In this document: piece after piece, positions 9,187-17,559 of the stretch
Numbering within the stretch: position 1 is the stretch's first letter
How the letters are laid out: the number at the start of each line of letters is the position of its first letter
Assembly (NCBI GenBank): GCA_903895855.1
Contig: CAITVN010000232.1
Span: 1 to 38,003, forward strand
Source: Oligoflexia bacterium
Lineage (GTDB): Bacteria; Bdellovibrionota; UBA1018
Direction: 5' to 3'
DNA length: 38,003 nt
Notes under the pieces: generated by a model
What the model saw: the letters and a program-made list of their open reading frames with translations, nothing else
Database searches by the model: none
What the model was told of the DNA's origin: nothing
Program-made: the position numbers and the translations under genes

Positions 9187-10056
9187 ATGAAAAATTCACT
9201 GAGTTCAATTCTAAAGGTGTCGAGCATTGTTAGCTTGTTGCTCGTTGGCCTAACGACTTCGGCAGGGGCAAAAGATACGTCACAAGAATTACCTGTAGTG
9301 AGTAGCTGCGACGCTAAAACCAATACCGTTTGTAACCGCTATGTTGAGTGGTGGATCTACAATCAAGAAAGCTGCCCAGCGGGCACCGAAGAACTTCGAA
9401 CAGATAATGTGTGCTTTGCGCGAGAGTCGATAAAAAAGGGCGATCGAATTAAGTACCAAGAATTTAAGAAACCCATGACAGATGCGAGTTGCCGCGCTCA
9501 GGGTTTTAGCTTGAGCCAAAAGCGCTTAGTGTGTCGAAAAATTATTGAACTAAACAAAAAAGAAGATGACGAATTAACCGCTAACGAAGCCCAGCGTGGC
9601 GTTCGGGCAGCAAATATTTTTCGTGATCAAGCGGGTCGGTTGAGATCATTTGAAGCGATCAGTCTCGACAAAGCGTGCAGAAAATACGATGGGCCACCTT
9701 CAGAGGCAGTTCTCGAATCGTTGAATCAAAGTGAAAATGACGGTTCACACACCGATGGCGTCAGTGCCTGCTTTGCTAGCAGGTATTTGACTTCAGTTGA
9801 ATCTGACGCTGACCACGATGGCCCAGCGCCAGTGCCTCCAAACCCAGATCCCGCCAAACCTGTTTACGAGCTCATCGACATCATTGCCTCGGCACCAGGC
9901 GAGCCAGGTGTCGTGATCAGAACCGACAGGATTTGTAAGGCAAACTGTCCTGCTGCCATGGCCGATAATGCAGTGAAACCAGCGTACCCTCAACAAGCAC
10001 CGGCTGCTTCGCCAAACGCACCGATCTTGATCTACACTACCTCACCAGCGCAGTAG
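9187..10056 (+). CDS. Secreted protein with ten cysteines, function unknown
   Basis: A 289-residue product with a clear Sec signal peptide (MKNSLSSILKVSSIVSLLLVGLTTSAGA, cleavage likely after AGA). The ATG at 9187 follows a good AGAGGAA ribosome binding site. The mature part has ten cysteines in consecutive pairs (SSC/TVC, ESC/NVC, ASC/LVC, KAC/SAC, RIC/NC), suggesting five disulfides formed in an oxidising compartment. A Pro-rich hinge (PAPVPPNPDPAKP) precedes the last pair. I recognise no family and no catalytic motif. Its 3' end overlaps the convergent subtilisin-like gene by 20 bp (10037-10056), so antisense contact between the two transcripts is likely. Confidence 0.7.
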   Translation: MKNSLSSILKVSSIVSLLLVGLTTSAGAKDTSQELPVVSSCDAKTNTVCNRYVEWWIYNQESCPAGTEELRTDNVCFARESIKKGDRIKYQEFKKPMTDASCRAQGFSLSQKRLVCRKIIELNKKEDDELTANEAQRGVRAANIFRDQAGRLRSFEAISLDKACRKYDGPPSEAVLESLNQSENDGSHTDGVSACFASRYLTSVESDADHDGPAPVPPNPDPAKPVYELIDIIASAPGEPGVVIRTDRICKANCPAAMADNAVKPAYPQQAPAASPNAPILIYTTSPAQ

Positions 10057-13000
10057 GCTTCAAGTCATTGGTCACTTGAACCGGTACTGTGACAAGGGCA
10101 GCACCATCGGGTGATCGAAGGGTAATGTTACCTTCGACTGAGTAATTTTGAGTGAGGTAAAGCGGGTGAGTGAAGAGTTTGCTCTTAGTCACAGCTTCTA
10201 AATCAAAATCGTATCCGACATGAAATGCATGTGCGTTATCAGAGACAGACAGTGTGCCTTGTTCGTGGGCCATTTGTAGTGATTCAGTGAACTCAAAGAA
10301 ACCTTCGTCTTTGATCGAGTAACCCTCTACTCGAACAGCATAGAGCCGGTTTGGCTTCGGTTCAAATTCAACCGCTTCGACATCGGTTGCACCACCGCTG
10401 ACTCCCTTAGGCTCACAAGTCGGGTCGTCTGGTGTCAACACAGTCGGTGGGCATTCAAGCACGAGCATGTCGAGGTCATTGCCGGTACTCTTGCCGGTTG
10501 TGAATTTCACCTTCGTGGCTTCTCTGGTGTAGGTGAAGAAACCATTTTGTGGTCCAGCGACAAAGATTCCGCTTTGATCTTGAACTTGTTCTTGGCGAGC
10601 AGTGAAAAGGCTGGTGAGTTCGAAAGTACTCAGCTTCACATCAGGTGCCACAGGCACTGACGCTTGAATGAGTGACCAATCAAAGCTTCCCTTTAGGGTT
10701 TGTACGGTCGCTTCAATCTTTGCTGTCGAAGCTTGGCCGGTGACATAATCAACCGTGAGTTTAAATTGAGATTGCTTGTACCTTGGTACGCCCAATAAGT
10801 GCATGTCCCAAATACCCGCAGTCGGGTCGGTTCTGGTTACCGTGATTTTACGAAGCTTAGACTCAGCCGGGCGCCCTTCGCGAGTGCAGTTGGCGGCACG
10901 AGCGTCACCTGGGTTACTCGCAAATGCAGACACGGTATTCACGCCTTCAGTCAAAGTGAAATTCACTGCAGAACAAGCGACACCTGGTTTCAGTTCTGGC
11001 ACTTCAAGTGTCACTCTTAATACACTGGTTCCTTTTGGTACTTGAATGTAGTTGCGCGAAACTCCGAAACCCTTGACCGACGATTCAAATGAATAGCCGG
11101 TTCCGTGATTCAAGGTGAGGTGAGGCACGGTTAACGAAACGGGTACAACGAAAGAAGGTATCGGTGAAACTTGAGTTCCATTTTTTCGGTATCCATAAAT
11201 GAGAGCGCCGTGGTCGCCAGCAGTTAGCTGGGTATTGATGACTTCACGGTCTAAACAAACAAACAGAGTACTTGCAGGTAGTGGCACTAATTCGGCTGAA
11301 CCATCAGCTTTTTTCAGTAACGTAGCGCCTTCAGAAAGCACGGTCAGTTCATTCGAAACATTCGCTGTGGCGCAATCGAGGTGATCGAGTACACCGGCCT
11401 TGAGCCACTGCACGGTTGATCCTGAAATGACTGTTCGAATTTCAAAAACGTCTTTGGTGGTGACCAATTGCTTTGATAATTGACCAGCAATGGCACTTTG
11501 CGCGAGAACTTCTGGCAAACGTCGTCCAATGTAAACAGGCTTCAGTGTGTCTGTGTCAGCGTAAGTTAGGTACAAACCGTTAGCAAAAGATGCGCCTTCG
11601 GGTTGTGGTCGTGAGCCATCATAAGGAATGTGACTTGGCATCATTTTCGATGAAACATAAATCGGATACTCGAGTTCAACTGACTTAGTGCCTACGGTGA
11701 CAGCACTTGCCACCGCTTTGGTTCTTAGGCTCATCAGGGTCTTCCAAGCTTCTGGAAGATTCAGCATACCAACGCCTTGGTCGATCCAAGTGTATTGTCC
11801 AACTGATGTTCGCCCAGTGCTCACATCAAGACGAGTGGTATCGAATGGACGAGCCGATTCAATCAACACTTGTCGAAGTACACTGGCCTGTGTGGGTAGA
11901 GGTGAGTCAGCGTGGGCTGCATTGTATTTTCGTGCAGCATCTAAAAGAAGGGCGTAGGCGCCAGTGGCGGCGGGTGCGGCCATTGAAGTACCCCAGTACA
12001 CCGACATACCGGCGGCTCCGCCTGGAGCTGAGTTCAATTGAATTGAGCTCAGCTCAGTTCCGGGTGCCACGATGTTTGGCTTGAATCCACCTGATGCAGT
12101 TGGGCCTCTGCTGCTGAAGAAGAGCATAAAATCTTCGGCAGGACTTTCGAGACCTGTCGTCGCTGAACCGCCAATGCCTGCGTACTGGTATTGTCTTTCA
12201 ATCATCGAGGGATTTGCCGATGCGCCAATGCTTAACGAAGCTTGCGCTGTTGACGGACTACCCACCGTTTGAATTCCGGGGCCTTCATTTCCGGCAGAAA
12301 TCACGAACAAGGTGTTGGTGAGAGTGGTTAATCGATTGATCAACGCTTCAGTGACACCGTAACCGTCGTTCATTGGGCTTAAGCCACCCAAAGACATGTT
12401 GATGACGTCAACGCCACCGTTCGTTGCTAAGTCGACAAAAGCTTCTGTTTCATTACAGCCCGCGTTGTTTGAACACACGCGGTTCATGTAGATCGCTGCT
12501 TCAGAGGCAACCCCTTTTGCTAAAGTGTCGTCTGGGTCGTTGGCGATCACTTTACCGCCGGCCGCAATTCCGGCGACGTGCGTGCCGTGGTTGCCGGGGT
12601 CGTAACCAACGAGTGAGGCGGCGCGAACGGTGATGGTGCCTGTTCCGGCTGCGTCAGCTAGTTTGTCTTCAGTGAGATCAAAGCCGATTTTTTCAGCGAA
12701 GACCTCCATGGTTTCAGTACTTGAATTGAAACTGTGAAGTGATTTTGATTCTCGAAAGTCTCCGGTGCCGGTGGCATCGAAATACACGACATCAGACGCA
12801 GGTGTCGCACCCGGAATGAGAATAGTGAAAAACTTGTCGTTGAGTTTGCCGTTCTTATTGACGTCAACAACGTCGTCTTTGCTCTGAAGTGAATCTTCGA
12901 GAAGAACGCCCAATTTTGCGTGGCTATCGGGCGACAATAGTAACATTCTCAGTTCGTCAGAAACGTGAACCCGTAAATCTTTGACAGCCACGAGCTGGTC

Positions 13001-13996
13001 GCCCACTGGCTTGTTCGGCAGTTTTGGGGTCACGATCACTTCAGCTGAAATCATGAAATCATTGGGTACAGCCGGATCAATCTGAGTTGCCGAGAATGCG
13101 GCTTTTGGATTGAAATAGATTCGACCTTCACGCGTGAAGTCTTTTAAGTAGACGACACGCTTTTTACCAGGATTGAGCTTAGACTCGAAAATGGGGTGAT
13201 TGTAAGTGATGCCTGTATCAGTAATACCAATCTTGACAGTCGAACCATCGATCTCAACGTCGCCGCCAATATCAGCTTTTGCGAGTTTTAGAAATTCAGA
13301 GTAGCCCATTCGATTGAGGCCAGAAAAACCTTCTGTATTTGCCCGCGAACTTGCCACTTGCTTGGTCTCAAGTTCAAATTCTGCCGGTGTATGCGCTTTG
13401 ATGTTTTTTAGCGATTGGCGATCAACCCAGATTGGCGACAAGATCACTGAATTTTCGGCTGATAGGCGTTTCAGTGTGCTGCCAAGATCGGGCTCATACG
13501 CGAGCAAGAAGCGAAAATAACCCACGCGGGCGTTGAATGATTGCTCGATTACCCATTTTGATTTGTTCGAAGCACCGCCGATATGAAGCGACTGATCGAT
13601 TTTAGAGAGGGCATCTTGCATCGCCTTTTGCACGACCGTCTTTTTCTCGAGCTCCGAACGGTTAGCGTAAGGCTGAATGAGTTTTTGCATGGCTGACGTA
13701 TCAAACGTGCCTTCGACTGAAGTGTAAAGTCGGCCTGCCAAGTTTTGAATGGTGATTTCAGCACCGTTACTGAGCGTGAAAATTTCAGCGTTTCCAACGG
13801 GTATGGCGCTCGCTTCAATCACCGGGCCTGTATAGACTCCTGTCTGAGCCGAAGGCACCGATTCGGGTGCCGTGCCAATCTGGGTATTTGGATTACCCGC
13901 ATTCGAAGTAGATTTCTTAGAGCATCCTGCAGATACGAGTGCAGTGAACAGACTCAAGCCTAATACGACGATAATTTTTGAGTGATGACGTTTCAT
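10037..13996 (-). CDS. Subtilisin-like (S8) lipoprotein protease with TPP II-like spacing
   Basis: This encodes 1319 residues. The signal ends in VSAGC, giving a plausible lipoprotein Cys at about residue 25. The catalytic triad of S8 peptidases is present: D260 in GITDTG, H470 in NHGTHVAG and S671 in GTSMAAP, with the oxyanion Asn in SAGNEGPG. Asp and His are 210 residues apart; in ordinary subtilisins the gap is about 30, while tripeptidyl-peptidase II has an insert of about 200 at this place, so this looks like a TPP II-type catalytic domain. Residues 30-240 resemble an inhibitory propeptide region. The roughly 600 C-terminal residues are beta-rich and end in a pre-peptidase-like sandwich. 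It is expected at the cell envelope, degrading proteins outside the cytoplasm. It converges on the ten-Cys protein gene. Confidence 0.88.
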   Translation of the reverse strand: MKRHHSKIIVVLGLSLFTALVSAGCSKKSTSNAGNPNTQIGTAPESVPSAQTGVYTGPVIEASAIPVGNAEIFTLSNGAEITIQNLAGRLYTSVEGTFDTSAMQKLIQPYANRSELEKKTVVQKAMQDALSKIDQSLHIGGASNKSKWVIEQSFNARVGYFRFLLAYEPDLGSTLKRLSAENSVILSPIWVDRQSLKNIKAHTPAEFELETKQVASSRANTEGFSGLNRMGYSEFLKLAKADIGGDVEIDGSTVKIGITDTGITYNHPIFESKLNPGKKRVVYLKDFTREGRIYFNPKAAFSATQIDPAVPNDFMISAEVIVTPKLPNKPVGDQLVAVKDLRVHVSDELRMLLLSPDSHAKLGVLLEDSLQSKDDVVDVNKNGKLNDKFFTILIPGATPASDVVYFDATGTGDFRESKSLHSFNSSTETMEVFAEKIGFDLTEDKLADAAGTGTITVRAASLVGYDPGNHGTHVAGIAAGGKVIANDPDDTLAKGVASEAAIYMNRVCSNNAGCNETEAFVDLATNGGVDVINMSLGGLSPMNDGYGVTEALINRLTTLTNTLFVISAGNEGPGIQTVGSPSTAQASLSIGASANPSMIERQYQYAGIGGSATTGLESPAEDFMLFFSSRGPTASGGFKPNIVAPGTELSSIQLNSAPGGAAGMSVYWGTSMAAPAATGAYALLLDAARKYNAAHADSPLPTQASVLRQVLIESARPFDTTRLDVSTGRTSVGQYTWIDQGVGMLNLPEAWKTLMSLRTKAVASAVTVGTKSVELEYPIYVSSKMMPSHIPYDGSRPQPEGASFANGLYLTYADTDTLKPVYIGRRLPEVLAQSAIAGQLSKQLVTTKDVFEIRTVISGSTVQWLKAGVLDHLDCATANVSNELTVLSEGATLLKKADGSAELVPLPASTLFVCLDREVINTQLTAGDHGALIYGYRKNGTQVSPIPSFVVPVSLTVPHLTLNHGTGYSFESSVKGFGVSRNYIQVPKGTSVLRVTLEVPELKPGVACSAVNFTLTEGVNTVSAFASNPGDARAANCTREGRPAESKLRKITVTRTDPTAGIWDMHLLGVPRYKQSQFKLTVDYVTGQASTAKIEATVQTLKGSFDWSLIQASVPVAPDVKLSTFELTSLFTARQEQVQDQSGIFVAGPQNGFFTYTREATKVKFTTGKSTGNDLDMLVLECPPTVLTPDDPTCEPKGVSGGATDVEAVEFEPKPNRLYAVRVEGYSIKDEGFFEFTESLQMAHEQGTLSVSDNAHAFHVGYDFDLEAVTKSKLFTHPLYLTQNYSVEGNITLRSPDGAALVTVPVQVTNDLKPTALVR

Positions 13997-14081
13997 TGAT
14001 AGCCCCCTTGAAAACCCCAGCTGACAGCGCAGTCAGTATCAGGTGTTGATCATGCTGCATAGATGGGGGTGAATTTTTATC

Positions 14082-14116
14082 GAGGGTGTAACGACCTTCG
14101 TTACACCCTCTTTTTT
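14082..14116 (+). terminator. Perfect 12-bp hairpin with T6 tail, oriented +
   Basis: GAGGGTGTAACG (14082-14093) and CGTTACACCCTC (14099-14110) form a perfect stem with a 5-nt loop, followed by TTTTTT on the + strand. Both flanking genes run on -, and in that direction the stem is preceded by A6 and followed by GATAAAAATTC. It is therefore either a U-tail-less terminator for the Cys-rich gene upstream on -, or a true terminator for an unannotated + transcript. Confidence 0.6.
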
Positions 14117-14142
14117 AATACTAATCAGAATTTGTAGTGAAT

Positions 14143-15060
14143 CTATTGGTCGATGTGGCAGTCTAGGCTGATGCTTTCATTAAAGACTGACTCAAACTGA
14201 CCACCGGTATAGGTGCTGCAACCGGGCGTTTGAGCTGCAGTCGAGCGGTAACCTTGTTGGCAGCCAATGAAAATTGAGTTTTGGCATAAAGGTAGAGCGG
14301 GTTGTTCAAGTGTTTGTGCAGAGGGTAAGCCGTTGAGTGAAATACTCGCAGAACAATACATTGAAGCAGAGATCTCGCCTACGGCTTGCCCGTCATCAAA
14401 ACACTGCATTTCACATGAGCGGTAGACATCAGCCAGTCGGGTCCAGATTCTTGTCCAAAACTGGGGATCACGAAACCGCGCTAACATCTTTGCTCGATTT
14501 TCTTGGCGAAGTCGCTCGCGAAGTGAACCGCCCGGTACAGGTTGCACTGAAGGAGGAGGAGTCGACACTTCAATCGAATTGGTCAAAATTTGATTTGAAA
14601 GGCGTCTCAAAGAATCACCTAATTGCTCGCAACGAGTTTGGCCAAAATTTGTCTGAAAGAAAACGGCGGCTTGTTGATCGTTGAGATCGCTGTGTGGAGG
14701 GGCAACAAAAACAGGTCTTCCCACCATGTGTGGTGGCACACCAGTGCGTGGTACTGGGCCTGGACCCCCAGGGATGGGATGAAATCCAGTGCCCGGATAC
14801 GGTTGTGGAGCAGGGCCTGGGTGGCCGCCTTGTGGTGGTGGAAGTGGGTGATATCCTGGCCCTGGGCCGGGATTGGGTGGGTAAGGATTATAAGGATTCG
14901 GATAACTCGGCGGAACTGGCTGCGGTTGAAACGCATATCTAGGAACTCCGTATCCGTCTGCGGTTGCTAGTGATGCGGTAAGTGGAAGTGCCGCTGCCAA
15001 GATTTGGATGGTGATAAGTTTCAATAAAGGCTGCATAAAAAAGTTTTGTGGGAGTTTCAT
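14143..15060 (-). CDS. Secreted Pro-rich, Cys-rich protein (paralogue family, member 1)
   Basis: A 305-residue product with a signal peptide (hydrophobic core LLKLITIQILAAALPLTASL; start at Met1, or Met9 as an alternative). Residues about 37-120 are a Pro/Gly/Tyr-rich linker (PNPYNPYPPNP, GPGPGYHPLPPP), a feature of envelope-spanning or wall-associated segments. The C-terminal half carries a Cys-rich module: RCEQLGDSLRRL, then VYRSCEMQCFDDG..VGEISASMYCSAS and LPLCQNSIFIGC..TPGCSTYTGGQFESVF..SLDC. This aligns almost without gaps with the protein at 15952-16635. No known family or active site is recognised. The even, paired cysteines suggest disulfides and an extracytoplasmic location. Confidence 0.72.
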   Translation of the reverse strand: MKLPQNFFMQPLLKLITIQILAAALPLTASLATADGYGVPRYAFQPQPVPPSYPNPYNPYPPNPGPGPGYHPLPPPQGGHPGPAPQPYPGTGFHPIPGGPGPVPRTGVPPHMVGRPVFVAPPHSDLNDQQAAVFFQTNFGQTRCEQLGDSLRRLSNQILTNSIEVSTPPPSVQPVPGGSLRERLRQENRAKMLARFRDPQFWTRIWTRLADVYRSCEMQCFDDGQAVGEISASMYCSASISLNGLPSAQTLEQPALPLCQNSIFIGCQQGYRSTAAQTPGCSTYTGGQFESVFNESISLDCHIDQ

Positions 15061-15091
15061 GATTTGCCCCTAGGGTGGTTCTCAAACGATT

Positions 15092-15141
15092 ATTAAAACG
15101 GGGCGATCTAAGGTGAGGTTGAGATTTTCTTAGACCGCCCC
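15092..15141 (-). terminator. Intrinsic terminator for the lipoprotein gene at 15175
   Basis: Read on -, the 13-nt arm at 15141-15129 pairs with the arm at 15112-15100 (12 of 13 positions, one A-C mismatch; arms GGGGCGATCTAAG and CTTAGACCGCCCC on +), loop 16 nt, followed by GTTTTAATA. It lies just after the stop of the 15175 gene and separates it from the 14143 gene, which therefore probably has its own promoter in 15061-15100. Confidence 0.65.
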
Positions 15142-15174
15142 CATGTGGTGCAGTGTTGTGACGTGTGAATGAAC

Positions 15175-15915
15175 TCAGATTTGGTCAGTGCAGCTTGCTT
15201 TTACAGTCAGTTCAAGCAGCTGAACTAGATTCACTTGGTTTGAACAACTCTCGAGAGTGACCTCGGCAGCAATTCGACATTCGTCTTGGCGTGCAAGTTC
15301 GCCGCCTGTCCACCCATCATAAAATGGAGTGGCTTCGACGCTTGTCACGATGTCAATGCTGATGGTGCTGATCTGGCAAAGTAGTGCGCCGAAAAGATTT
15401 CCGGTGAACTCGCCTGACTCAAACACACTCGCATGACATTGCGCTCGCACTTCTTGAATTCCCGCTTTCAACGCATCGATGTAGCCTTTGTAGAAGCCCT
15501 TGATGAATTTCGCATCAGGAGCTGCACCAGCGGCTACCGGTGGTTTGATTTTAGCTGAGACGTTCAGTAGTGCTGCTTCGAGCTCATCAACAGCGGCACA
15601 GCCAGAAATTTCAACAGTGCGGGCACGTAGTCGTTGAACGAGAATGTCGCCATTTCGTTCACCGAGCGTGTAGCCTTGTTTAAAAGTTCCGGCCATTGCC
15701 GAATTGGTGGCAGGTGCTGCTGGCTTGATGACTGAAGCCGTTTCGGTGACCACTGGTTGGGTGGGTTGTGCTGGCGCGACGACTACCGGTGCCTCTTCAG
15801 TGGGTTTCTTACCCATGGCAGTCGCATCACCACAGGCCACTAAGTTAAAGACCGTGCTCGTTAAGACTACCGCAGTGAGTGCGGTTCGACACAATTGGTT
15901 TAGATGTACTTTCAT
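15175..15915 (-). CDS. Lipoprotein of the same Cys-rich family (member 2)
   Basis: This encodes 246 residues with a lipobox (VFNLVAC) and a Pro/Ala/Val-rich linker to about residue 70. The following module aligns gap-free over about 47 residues with the product of 15952-16635: FxxxFYxGYxDxLxAGIxxVxxxC...FxxGxxxGNxxxxxxCxxS. One of the partner's cysteines is Val here, so the disulfide pattern differs. The C-terminal part has further cysteines but has diverged. No enzyme motif is seen. Only 36 bp separate it from the upstream family member, so the two are probably one transcription unit ending at the terminator at 15092-15141. Confidence 0.7.
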   Translation of the reverse strand: MKVHLNQLCRTALTAVVLTSTVFNLVACGDATAMGKKPTEEAPVVVAPAQPTQPVVTETASVIKPAAPATNSAMAGTFKQGYTLGERNGDILVQRLRARTVEISGCAAVDELEAALLNVSAKIKPPVAAGAAPDAKFIKGFYKGYIDALKAGIQEVRAQCHASVFESGEFTGNLFGALLCQISTISIDIVTSVEATPFYDGWTGGELARQDECRIAAEVTLESCSNQVNLVQLLELTVKASCTDQI

Positions 15916-15951
15916 AATATTCTCCCGTTAATTTCGGTTAAAATGATTAAA

Positions 15952-16635
15952 TTAAAGAATGTCTGCAAACTGTGATTCGAAGCTTCCGCCTGAGTAGCCG
16001 TGTGGGCGAATAGGTACTTCAGTTGGAACAAAACAGTCTTGTCTGACTGAATTGTCGAAGGTGTTTGCAAAAAAGCCTTGGGTAAAGAGGTTACAGCCTG
16101 GGTACTCTTGGGTTGCGACGTAGACATACTCTGATTTACAGCCCATGACTAAGCTGGCACCGCAAAAAGGAAGGGGTGGTTGAGAAATGAATCCTGGATC
16201 GTCTAGTCCGCCAACGGCTAAGCTGGCTGCACAATAACCCTGAGCTGAAATATTACCAACTTCTGCGCCAGCGTTGAAGCAGGCTTGTCCGCACGAATCG
16301 TAGACGCGATCAATGCCGGCCCATAGTTCATCGGTGTACCCGAGGTAAAAGCAGGCTGCGAATTCTCCGCCGCGAATTGGCCTTGCTACCGGAGTTTCAG
16401 AAATGATTTGTGCCAACCGATCGAGTTGATCACAAGTTCCGCCGAGGCGATTCCAAATAGCGCCGACGATACGTTGTGCATTGCGAGTGCCCATCATGCG
16501 GCCCATGTTGCCTGCTGATCCAGGGGCGAAGCAGTTAGCTCGTCGAATTCCGGCGTAGCTTTCTTGAGAAATTCCTGTGAGCGCTGCAAGTGCTACAAGA
16601 AGGATTGCTTTCGTTTGACATCGTAGGTTGAACAT
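15952..16635 (-). CDS. Secreted Cys-rich protein (paralogue family, member 3)
   Basis: This encodes 227 residues. The ATG at 16635 is chosen because an AGAGGAA site lies 6-7 nt upstream and a signal peptide (AILLVALAALTGISQESYA) starts right after; the longer open frame to 16740 would put that site inside the coding region. The mature protein contains GTCDQLDRLAQII, FAACFYLGYTDELWAGIDRVYDSC, ACFNAGAEVGNISAQGYC and LPFCGASLVMGC...YPGCNLFTQGFF...QDC. These blocks recur in the gene at 14143 (second half) and partly in that at 15175 (first half), so this member best represents the full family. Function unknown; likely disulfide-bonded and periplasmic or surface-located. Confidence 0.72.
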   Translation of the reverse strand: MFNLRCQTKAILLVALAALTGISQESYAGIRRANCFAPGSAGNMGRMMGTRNAQRIVGAIWNRLGGTCDQLDRLAQIISETPVARPIRGGEFAACFYLGYTDELWAGIDRVYDSCGQACFNAGAEVGNISAQGYCAASLAVGGLDDPGFISQPPLPFCGASLVMGCKSEYVYVATQEYPGCNLFTQGFFANTFDNSVRQDCFVPTEVPIRPHGYSGGSFESQFADIL

Positions 16636-16674
16636 ATGTGTTCCTCTCATTGGTTCAGGGGTTGTTACAAATTG

Positions 16675-16702
16675 TCTGAAAATCTTGTTTAAGACTTTCA
16701 GA
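16675..16702 (-). promoter_or_regulatory. Leader hairpin or operator upstream of the Cys-rich gene pair
   Basis: TCTGAAA (16675-16681) and TTTCAGA (16696-16702) are perfect complements, with nested CTT/AAG inside and a GTTT loop. It lies about 40 nt upstream of the 16635 start, in the likely 5' leader or promoter of that transcription unit. No U-tract follows on -. Confidence 0.35.
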
Positions 16703-16932
16703 ACTCCGATGTGCAGGGCAATGTGCGCGAGTTGTGCCAACTGAGCGTGTTTTCAGAATGTTTTTTAATAAAAGCGATAACCCCTTATTGATCAAACACA
16801 TAATGCGTGGCAGTATTGAAATTGTCTTAAGGCGTTAGAAACAGTTAGGAAATTGGCATTTTCAAATAGAGCCAAATAGAAACCAAATTGCGGAGTCTAT
16901 TTGCCACCTCTTCACGAGATCGGATAGAATAG

Positions 16933-17514
16933 ATGTCTATGGTGAAAGCGAGAAAGGTTCTTCCAACCCTCGATGAATTGTTTTTTAGCTCTCCGGCGCA
17001 GAGGGTGATTCGATTTTTACTTTCTGAAGCAACGTCTTCATTCACGCTTCGTGTTTTGATTTCGAAGCTCAAAGGAGTGAGAGGCCTCGGAGGCCTCGAA
17101 GGACTTCAAGATATTCTAGAAGAATACGAAGCGGCCGGTTTGGTTGAATTCTTAGATAATCGGCGCAGTGTTCGCTTGCGCGAAGAACATTTCGCCGTTG
17201 AATCTTTTAAGGTGGTTTCGGCACTTTGCGATCTTGAGAGTCTTCGTGTATTGCTTGAACCCTTATCAAAACTAGGCATTTTGTTTGGAAGTCGAGCCAC
17301 GGGTAAAGCCCGTTCTGATAGCGATTACGACGTGTTTGTCGTGACCTCGCAGGCCGACGAGGTCGTTCGAGTGGCCGGTGGGCATCCGCTGGGCAAACAG
17401 ATTCAAATTGTTTGTTTCACTCCTGAAAACTACGAGCGCATCAATGAAGTTGACCCGGGCTTGGTTAAGAAGTTAGAAAACGGAATTCAACTTTGGGAAT
17501 CAGCTCGTTGGTAA
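16933..17514 (+). CDS. Winged-helix / nucleotidyltransferase fusion protein
   Basis: This encodes 193 residues. Residues about 15-85 look like a winged helix-turn-helix domain (SPAQRVIRFLLSEATSSFTLRVLIS...ILEEYEAAGLVEFL..RRSVRL). Residues 115-190 hold a minimal nucleotidyltransferase of the DNA polymerase beta/MNT type: FGSRATGKARSDSDYD, with G119-S120 and metal-binding D131 and D133. Stand-alone MNT domains often pair with HEPN proteins as toxin-antitoxin systems; no HEPN gene is adjacent here. The DNA-binding fusion suggests a regulator that may modify itself or a partner. It ends 45 bp before lspA and may be cotranscribed with it. Two in-frame ATGs (16933, 16939) compete. Confidence 0.78.
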   Translation: MSMVKARKVLPTLDELFFSSPAQRVIRFLLSEATSSFTLRVLISKLKGVRGLGGLEGLQDILEEYEAAGLVEFLDNRRSVRLREEHFAVESFKVVSALCDLESLRVLLEPLSKLGILFGSRATGKARSDSDYDVFVVTSQADEVVRVAGGHPLGKQIQIVCFTPENYERINEVDPGLVKKLENGIQLWESARW

Positions 17515-17559
17515 AGAGTTACGGGCCAGAGTTAAGTAAACTGTGAGGAAAACCTAAAA

